A DNA stretch of 64,000 bases, from NCBI RefSeq assembly GCF_027571385.1, contig NZ_CP085636.1:4822501-4886500 (forward strand), in the 5' to 3' direction. The position numbers and the translations under genes are program-made. The DNA comes from Shewanella sp. MTB7 (GTDB taxonomy: Bacteria; Pseudomonadota; Gammaproteobacteria; Enterobacterales; Shewanellaceae). How positions within the stretch are numbered: the first letter of the stretch is position 1; every line of letters starts with the position of its first letter. A model generated the notes under the pieces. The model searched no databases, was not told where the DNA came from, and saw only the letters and a list, made by a program, of their open reading frames with translations. Positions 58,645 to 64,000 of this stretch are shown here, in pieces.

Positions 58645-60066
58645 TTAATCCATCGTTGGAACACCATCGGGGAGATCACTCTGACTGACATCGACAATGG
58701 TTGAACGATTCATAGTGACCTTGTATCTGGCATATTTAGTTTCCTCTTTGCCATTTTTAATGGCGAGGATCAAATTAATCTGATAGCGGCGCTCGACTGA
58801 GTCATTACTTATCTTACCATCTTGCTCTTTATAGATCTTAGCCTTGCCTCGCTCCAAATAGCGAGCAAACGGTGCCAAACTAATGTTAACTTGCTCCTGA
58901 ATTGAGGTGTATCCAGTTAGAAACTCTTTCTGGGTCACTCGGGTATGGATCCCATAATGAAGCACTTCTGTATCGAGTTTATTTTGGCTATGGCGTCGCT
59001 TCAAGATGCCAGAAACAGTATCGGGTAATTCGGCACTCTTCATAAAATCAAGCCATACCAACTGTTTTGCAATGGCTGTTTGGCTTGTGGTATCCCTTAG
59101 TATTCGGCTCCACTTGGGCCGACCTTTTTGAATAACACGCCATAATGCATTGCGTATATCCTCTTTAAATATCTCACGAAATCCATATATCACTGCCAAG
59201 GTAAGCACTAACGCGATAGTTAAGCCACTAAACACACCTTGCGCCTTAATAATCAAGGCCGAGACCACTAACATCACCACAGCAGTTGCAACACCTGTGG
59301 TCATTTTTTTAAGGCCAGTGCCTAAGGTTTTAAGCTCATCTTTTAATACAACACCTTGCTGAATTAATCGCCTTAATAGCAACATCTTATTAGAGATACG
59401 ATTAGGGTCATCCTGAGTCTGTTGGGAGTTGTAACGCCGCTTATCTCGATGTAGACGCTCACCACGACAGAGTTCAACAACACTCTCTACTACCTCATTG
59501 TAACTACTGCTTCTGGGCGCTCGTGACAATAATTTAAGTAACTGTTGTTCACAAAACCAAGAGAGATAGTTATCGGCATTTTCGAAATAAGATTTCCATT
59601 TCGGGTCGCTAGGCTCATTACGACGAAACTTTTTCAACAGTTGTGCCACTAATTCGCTCAACTCTTTAAGGTCTGTATAAAAGACTTTTGGGTCCTCAAT
59701 CTGCGCCAGCTCCTTCACGTCTGTTTCGATAGCCACAGCAAACTGATAAGCAAATAAGTTTTGGTAGAGCCTAAACTCCTCAATTGTTCGCTTCTTCTGG
59801 CTGATGAAACGACTCTGTACCAAGGGCAGATGTAAACCAGTGGAGTAATAAGAGCGACGGCCAGTAATGGACGAATGGTAATACTCTTCCTCATCAAGGC
59901 TATGAGGTCCAATCCCCATCTCTTTGGGCAGAAAAAAATAAAGATCCAGACGTCGATTATCACCCACCTTCATCTGATGAATAAATTTTATTGAAAGCGA
60001 TTCTTCCTGCTTAACGCGAATTTTAGACACTGAACCCCTGAATATTTGCGAAATAAAATCAAACAC
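58645..60066 (-). CDS. hypothetical two-helix membrane protein
   Basis: This 473-aa protein is of unrecognised family. Cytoplasmic-looking charged N- and C-terminal parts flank a pair of membrane helices in the middle (about 255-298, TGVATAVVMLVVSALIIKA and GLTIALVLTLAVIYGF). No motif was recognised. It lies 32 bp downstream of the ToxS-like gene on the same strand, so it is probably the third gene of that operon and may be a target or a partner of the regulators. Confidence 0.75.
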   Translation of the reverse strand: MFDFISQIFRGSVSKIRVKQEESLSIKFIHQMKVGDNRRLDLYFFLPKEMGIGPHSLDEEEYYHSSITGRRSYYSTGLHLPLVQSRFISQKKRTIEEFRLYQNLFAYQFAVAIETDVKELAQIEDPKVFYTDLKELSELVAQLLKKFRRNEPSDPKWKSYFENADNYLSWFCEQQLLKLLSRAPRSSSYNEVVESVVELCRGERLHRDKRRYNSQQTQDDPNRISNKMLLLRRLIQQGVVLKDELKTLGTGLKKMTTGVATAVVMLVVSALIIKAQGVFSGLTIALVLTLAVIYGFREIFKEDIRNALWRVIQKGRPKWSRILRDTTSQTAIAKQLVWLDFMKSAELPDTVSGILKRRHSQNKLDTEVLHYGIHTRVTQKEFLTGYTSIQEQVNISLAPFARYLERGKAKIYKEQDGKISNDSVERRYQINLILAIKNGKEETKYARYKVTMNRSTIVDVSQSDLPDGVPTMD

Positions 60067-60098
60067 TTATTTTAATTAACTATAGCTCAAAAAGTCAT

Positions 60099-60635
60099 TT
60101 ATTGAACTAAACGACAACCACAGACAGTATTACTCGGTTGAAAAAGCACTACAGCATAATCATGCTGCTCATTGAAATCTAGCATCTCAACACTCAGATT
60201 ATGCATTCCTTTATTATCCAGGTTAAAGGAGCTGACATAGGAGAGGTAGCGCATATGTTCCGGCGGTTTCACCTCACTATCAAACCCAAACTCCTCCTTA
60301 GTTTTTACTGAAAATAAATACTTTTGCGCATCGAGGCTGACATCCAACACACTTCCTTTCATCCTGATATTACCAGCAGAACTGCCATCATGGTTAAAAT
60401 ATCGATAATTTAACTGTGCTAACTTTCCTTTGGCAAACACATCGACCAAGAGATAATGACGACTGACATTTTCTCCCGGTTCATTACGATCAAAAAGCTC
60501 TGAACTACAGCTCATCATCAAAGTTTGTGATGGATTAAGGTGGCGATAGCTGATTGTCACGCTGACGATTAATATAATCAAGACGAATGTGTTGATCCCC
60601 CAGAGTAATTTTCTATTCACAAATGTCGACCTCAT
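60099..60635 (-). CDS. ToxS-like membrane-anchored periplasmic partner, copy 1
   Basis: This 178-aa protein has one N-terminal membrane helix (about 11-29) and a periplasmic domain with cysteines at residues 43, 172 and 174. It overlaps the upstream winged-helix regulator by 23 bp, the arrangement of toxR-toxS. It is clearly homologous to the protein at 63252-63797 (matching FSC/MSC entry, YRxxxxxG pattern and C-terminal WGCDL/CGCRL). No named family was recognised. Confidence 0.7.
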   Translation of the reverse strand: MRSTFVNRKLLWGINTFVLIILIVSVTISYRHLNPSQTLMMSCSSELFDRNEPGENVSRHYLLVDVFAKGKLAQLNYRYFNHDGSSAGNIRMKGSVLDVSLDAQKYLFSVKTKEEFGFDSEVKPPEHMRYLSYVSSFNLDNKGMHNLSVEMLDFNEQHDYAVVLFQPSNTVCGCRLVQ

Positions 60636-61377
60636 CTAACCAAGCTTGTGAAATGAACTGTTTTTGCTGACGGTAATCGGTTAACTTCAAATTTCTGATC
60701 TTAGACTGACCTAATTTTTCTCCCTTCATGGTGATATTAAACACTTGCTTATCATGGGATAAAGATAGGTAGACCTGTTGCCAAGGTGTCGAATGACATA
60801 GCTTAAAACCCGCTTTAAGCTGTTCCACTAAGACTAACAAGGGTTCATTATTAGTCTTAGACTTACTGAAACTCATCAGATTTAATGACTGCCCTGAAGA
60901 AAGCAACAAATTTACATTGTTTAACGCTTCTGTGCGTCCACCTGCACTCTTATATTGATTCAGAGATACCATCACAAGCAGAACAGCAAAGCCCAGTATT
61001 ACAATGGTGAATATAGCCTTGAGCTTAGGTGCAACCAGCCACCTCTGTTTGAATGAGCGAGTATCTCTGCGTAAGCGATAACCTCTCCCCTTTACGGTCT
61101 CGATAAGATGCTCATGTTCTGTCCCCAGAAATGAGCGCAACATGAATACGGCACGAGTGACCGATGAGTCACTTAAAGCTGGATGATTCTCATCAGCAGC
61201 CCCTAACTTTTGCTTTGCAACCACACTGCCCCGATGGGCAAGCAAGAGCTTAAGAACCTGCAGCTCAGCTCTAGGTAAAAGCCACAACTCGCCGCTTGCA
61301 AGATTCTTTAGTTGAGCTTGGTGAGCATCAAACTGACAAATACCCAAGATCATAATATGCCCCATCATCATTTTCAC
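60613..61377 (-). CDS. ToxR/CadC-like membrane-bound winged-helix regulator, copy 1
   Basis: This 254-aa protein has a cytoplasmic OmpR-type winged-helix domain (about 15-105, with HRGSVVAKQKLG, SDSSVTRAVFMLRSFLG and IETVKGRGYRLR). A membrane helix (about 118-140) and a periplasmic tail of about 110 residues follow. The tail has cysteines at 194 and 253, like the disulfide-forming pair in ToxR. It overlaps the ToxS-like gene and is divergent from the split-Soret cytochrome gene across a 430-bp gap. Starts between 61377 (GTG) and 61353 (ATG) are possible. Membrane-bound transcription activation is known for the family; the target is inferred. Confidence 0.85.
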   Translation of the reverse strand: MKMMMGHIMILGICQFDAHQAQLKNLASGELWLLPRAELQVLKLLLAHRGSVVAKQKLGAADENHPALSDSSVTRAVFMLRSFLGTEHEHLIETVKGRGYRLRRDTRSFKQRWLVAPKLKAIFTIVILGFAVLLVMVSLNQYKSAGGRTEALNNVNLLLSSGQSLNLMSFSKSKTNNEPLLVLVEQLKAGFKLCHSTPWQQVYLSLSHDKQVFNITMKGEKLGQSKIRNLKLTDYRQQKQFISQAWLDEVDICE

Positions 61378-61807
61378 AGGGATAATAGGTAAATTAACGC
61401 AACATTTCTGTGATCACAGCTATCTCCTCTAAAAGCCCACATCAAAAGATAGAATTAAAAGTCAGTAACTTATTAGTTTGCGAACAGGATCACATTGATA
61501 AATCTGTAAATCTATTGGCAATTTAAGATTCAAAGTCGATAAATTTACATGAAGATTACAAATATCCAATTATCGATCACTTTGTTCAGTGAAATACAGA
61601 TACAAACTTAATATATTCATCGAATAAAGCCATTACCTTTACCCGCTTATACTTAACTCTCTGTCTGCTTTTATCCTAAGTATTCATCCATTTCAAATCA
61701 CACTATTTGTCACTCTCAAGATGGACACTAATCCCAAGTCAATGGATCGGAAAATCCTGTCCACAGAACCAAACTTCGATCAAGCAGTATAAAATTAAGG
61801 GAACATA
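61378..61807. other. 430-bp divergent region upstream of the cytochrome gene
   Basis: A/T-rich region between the regulator and the cytochrome gene, likely holding both promoters. CTGTGATCACAG at 61408-61419 is a perfect 12-bp palindrome, but without the 6-bp spacer of a CRP site. TGTAAAT near 61505 and ATTTACA near 61545 form a separated dyad. No assigned site. Confidence 0.4.
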
Positions 61808-62629
61808 ATGAGCATTAATAGACGCCAAGCATTAACAAGAATCATAGGCATAAGCACTGTCGCTGCCGGAGTGACTCTGGTTGGAACATCTGCCTTTGCT
61901 GCCACTGATGATCAAGGCAACTTCCATCTTGAGCTAGGTGATAAACTAAAATACGTTCCGCTTGATGCCATGGCCACGGCAAAGCTCGCTTATGAAACAG
62001 GTGGTGGTTGTATGCATCAGGTTTTTCACTCTCTAGTGACCATGTTAGCTAACTCCACCAGTCAAGATGCGGCAAAATTTAAAACCATACCAACGTCATT
62101 AGCAGCTTACGGATTTGCAGGAGTTGTTGGACAAGGTACCATCTGTGGCAATTTGAATGCTGCAGGCATGTTGATAAACATTCTGGATGACATTAATGGG
62201 CAAAACTCCGCAGTTATTGGTGCTGCATTCCGTTATTACGAAAGTGCTGAGCTACCATTCTCATCACCTGAGTTTGTGGCTGGTATCGGTTCTACCGATG
62301 AGAAAACAGCGCTTGTCGGCAGTTCTTCTACAGCAAATAGTATTCTATGTCACTCCTCAATCAGTAACTGGTCTAAAGCATCTGGTAAGACATTCAGCCA
62401 AAAAGGCGAACGCTGCTACCGACTATCAGCCTCTATTGCTTACCATTTAGTCGAGCTACTTAATCGCGCTTATCACGGTGAGGATATTGCCGCTCTACCT
62501 GGGTCAAAACCATCAGATGATACTCAGAGCTGTCAAAGCTGTCATGGCGTCAGCGATACCATGGCATCAGCAGCTAGCGTGAAGACTGACATGGAATGTG
62601 CAACTTGTCATACCGGCCACTTTAACTAA
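61808..62629 (+). CDS. Tat-exported split-Soret-type dihaem cytochrome c
   Basis: This 273-aa protein has a twin-arginine signal (NRRQALTR at residues 4-11, cleavage after AFA near 31). It resembles split-Soret cytochrome c and the C_GCAxxG_C_C redox family: GGGCMHQVFHSL near residue 63, QGTICGNLNAAG near 108, ILCHSS near 180 and GERCYRLSA near 198. Two CxxCH haem-binding motifs lie at the C-terminus (242-246 and 264-268). In Desulfovibrio the protein is a dihaem dimer of uncertain role. Operon with the lipoprotein 11 bp downstream; flanked by two ToxR/S-like pairs. Confidence 0.85.
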   Translation: MSINRRQALTRIIGISTVAAGVTLVGTSAFAATDDQGNFHLELGDKLKYVPLDAMATAKLAYETGGGCMHQVFHSLVTMLANSTSQDAAKFKTIPTSLAAYGFAGVVGQGTICGNLNAAGMLINILDDINGQNSAVIGAAFRYYESAELPFSSPEFVAGIGSTDEKTALVGSSSTANSILCHSSISNWSKASGKTFSQKGERCYRLSASIAYHLVELLNRAYHGEDIAALPGSKPSDDTQSCQSCHGVSDTMASAASVKTDMECATCHTGHFN

Positions 62630-62640
62630 AGGAGCGCGTA

Positions 62641-63165
62641 ATGAACCACAAACAACTCGGCTCGCTCTTAGCTTGTACTCTATTAGCCTCGGCATGCGGC
62701 AGTGATAATAATGACAGTAACGATGGTGGTGAGATCTCCCCTCCTCCGGTAGTCGCAACAGTCGATATCGACAAGGCCACCAGTATTCAACTTGAACTAA
62801 CAAGCTTTGAAGGGCTATCTGGCGCATTGAGTTTTAGCTTAAGTGATAAAGAGCAACAAGCGATCATCCATGCTAAAGATTACAACATTATCTACTTTGG
62901 CTTCCCAGAGAAAAATACTAAGCTCAACAACCCTAAATCATGGCAACGCTGGCACCTTACACGCACTTACAGCTGTAATAGCCAGCAAAATAAATGTGAG
63001 GGCATACTGACGGAGTCAGAAACTAAGGGCAGTTACACTTTTGAAGCCCCGAAACTAGACTGGAGCAAGGGAGACTCTGATGAGACAGTAAGTCAATATA
63101 AGGTTGCTATAGAGATAAAGGGGACACTTAGCAGCAATGAGCTAGAACTCTTACCCACACTCTAA
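62641..63165 (+). CDS. hypothetical lipoprotein encoded with the split-Soret cytochrome
   Basis: This 174-aa protein has a type II signal peptide with lipobox LASAC near residue 19, followed by a low-complexity Asn/Asp/Ser linker and Pro-rich PPPVV. The domain IQLELTSFEGLSGALSFSL near residue 43 and later W-rich segment weakly resemble the beta-barrel N-domains of OmcA/MtrC outer-membrane cytochromes, but no haem motif is present. AAAGGAG overlaps the upstream stop, so it is translationally coupled to the cytochrome. Possibly its periplasmic or outer-membrane partner. Confidence 0.75.
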   Translation: MNHKQLGSLLACTLLASACGSDNNDSNDGGEISPPPVVATVDIDKATSIQLELTSFEGLSGALSFSLSDKEQQAIIHAKDYNIIYFGFPEKNTKLNNPKSWQRWHLTRTYSCNSQQNKCEGILTESETKGSYTFEAPKLDWSKGDSDETVSQYKVAIEIKGTLSSNELELLPTL

Positions 63166-63180
63166 AGCCCCTACACTCTC

Positions 63181-63202
63181 GGAGAGGTTCGCCTCTCCTT
63201 TT
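63181..63202 (+). terminator. intrinsic terminator with UUCG tetraloop
   Basis: A 7-bp stem (GGAGAGG / CCTCTCC) with a stable TTCG loop is followed by TTTT, just after the cytochrome-lipoprotein operon and before the convergent second regulator pair. Confidence 0.9.
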
Positions 63203-63251
63203 ACCTTAATCAAGTTACCCGAAATATTGATCACAAAATGGGGGCTTATCA

Positions 63252-63797
63252 CTAGAAAGTGAGCTTATTATCCTTGAGGTCACATCCCCATAGTCCATCA
63301 TCGGGAGCAAATTGAATAATGGCATAATTCTGCATTTCATCTATTTCGATCAACTGAATATCGAGCAACAAAGGGCTGACACTCGTAATCGCTAACCGAC
63401 TTGAATCGATAACTGCTGCCATATGATTTGAAAAGGATTTTTGGGTTAAATTAGAGATTATTTGACCATGTTCAAGCTTCAATTTAAAGGTCAGCGATGC
63501 CAAGTCAAGCTTATCAATCTTACCGCTTAAAATGATGGAATTAATCTCTCCACCAGACTCTATAAAGCGATACATGAGTGACACTGCTTCTCCCACGACC
63601 TTAATCACTACCTCGACCTTATTAACCCGATCAACATCTTTACCGTGGAGATTTGCTTGGCATGAAAAGGTCAGGTTCTCTTCCGGACCAACAAAATAAT
63701 GTAACCCGATACAGATACTAATAATCACTAATAAGCTGCACATTAATAACCATGCTTTCTTGACATAGCTCATTGTTTTTAGCCGTTGATTAACCAC
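63252..63797 (-). CDS. ToxS-like membrane-anchored periplasmic partner, copy 2
   Basis: This 181-aa protein is homologous to that at 60099-60635. It has one membrane helix (about 15-33), a periplasmic domain with cysteines at residues 46 and 172 (FSC and WGC positions) and the shared MQNYAIIQF / HDYAVVLF segment before the end. It overlaps the upstream regulator by 8 bp (63790-63797). It is convergent with the cytochrome operon. Confidence 0.7.
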   Translation of the reverse strand: MVNQRLKTMSYVKKAWLLMCSLLVIISICIGLHYFVGPEENLTFSCQANLHGKDVDRVNKVEVVIKVVGEAVSLMYRFIESGGEINSIILSGKIDKLDLASLTFKLKLEHGQIISNLTQKSFSNHMAAVIDSSRLAITSVSPLLLDIQLIEIDEMQNYAIIQFAPDDGLWGCDLKDNKLTF

Positions 63798-64000
63798 AAA
63801 TCCCTACCTTAATTAACCAAGATTGATCAATGAAATACCAATCATCATCTACAGGTACTTGTTTCAGGTTTTTAATCTCGCTGCTCCCCAAATTCTCCCG
63901 CTTAAGTACGATACTGATTAGATTATCATCATGAGAAACGGAGACAAATATATGCTGCCACGGCACTTTCGCGCACATTTCAATATTTTTTGCCAAGAAT
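63790..64000 (-). CDS. ToxR/CadC-like membrane-bound regulator, copy 2 (5' end outside window)
   Basis: Only the periplasmic C-terminal tail, about 70 codons, is in the window; the start lies beyond 64000. It matches the tail of the 254-aa regulator at 60613-61377: CAKVPWQHIFVSVSH against CHSTPWQQVYLSLSH, KRENLGSSEIKNLK against KGEKLGQSKIRNLK, and a final cysteine. The two cysteines are 59 residues apart in both copies. The DNA-binding domain is predicted to lie upstream, off the window. Confidence 0.8.
   Translation of the reverse strand, partial: FLAKNIEMCAKVPWQHIFVSVSHDDNLISIVLKRENLGSSEIKNLKQVPVDDDWYFIDQSWLIKVGICG

Noticed and set aside
61408..61419. CRP site CTGTGATCACAG upstream of the cytochrome region
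   Set aside because: The TGTGA and TCACA halves are adjacent instead of 6 bp apart, so it does not fit CRP or FNR spacing. It may be another dyad or chance.
63790..63996. Independent 68-aa gene at the window end
   Set aside because: Homology to the tail of the regulator at 60613-61377 shows it is the 3' end of a gene whose start lies outside the window; the apparent ATG is internal.

Overview
The window looks like a chromosomal segment of a marine gammaproteobacterium, most likely the genus Shewanella. This is inferred from the conserved bamD / rluD-pgeF-clpB / rRNA block, the DUF1456, YedE-YedF, BrnQ, XerD-DsbC-RecJ and TrmN6-SrmB proteins, and a dense set of short dispersed repeats. It is mostly core and metabolic genes. 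No prophage, transposase, CRISPR array or plasmid function was seen.

Layout. 1-2394: 5' end of a 23S rRNA gene, a tRNA-less spacer and a full 16S gene, all on the minus strand, with two stringent-type promoters and a boxA at 2631-2972. 3216-9086: DUF4124 protein, clpB (with a sigma32 promoter), pgeF, rluD and the divergent bamD; then tRNA-Phe(GAA). 9478-12989: a CHASE4-GGDEF cyclase and a chemoreceptor broken by two single-base frameshifts. 13245-20386: an ornithine cyclodeaminase-like enzyme, an ECF sigma / anti-sigma / DUF4097 operon, rsuA, a sugar acetyltransferase and an M13 peptidase. Two copies of a 266-bp MITE-like element lie here. 20887-22866: an exported RelA/SpoT-fold protein followed by a SUKH (SMI1/KNR4) protein, and a DUF4447-like HTH protein, with 7-bp tandem repeats.

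22941-35140: glutathione transferase, TonB-dependent receptor, an Nramp-like transporter lacking the canonical metal motif, a serine hydrolase, DUF1456, the YedE/YedF sulfur/selenium pair, malic enzyme and AldB. 35700-42858: a chitin-type LPMO with two CBM modules, an NhaC antiporter, a secreted PqqB-like MBL protein, and a MocR regulator divergent from a LysE-PhzF operon with a perfect palindrome between them. 43002-50899: recJ, dsbC, xerD, brnQ, trmN6, srmB. 51156-58579: an RND efflux pair, a TatD-linked-type radical SAM protein and a PAS sensor ending in a degenerate GGDEF domain.

58645-64000 is the most unusual part. A Tat-exported split-Soret-type dihaem cytochrome and a lipoprotein form a two-gene operon. 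It is flanked on both sides by homologous ToxR/ToxS-like regulator pairs: a winged-helix protein with one membrane helix and a periplasmic tail, overlapping a membrane-anchored partner. Each regulator tail has two cysteines with identical spacing, and the partners also carry conserved cysteines, which suggests periplasmic redox sensing tied to the cytochrome. The second regulator runs off the end of the window.
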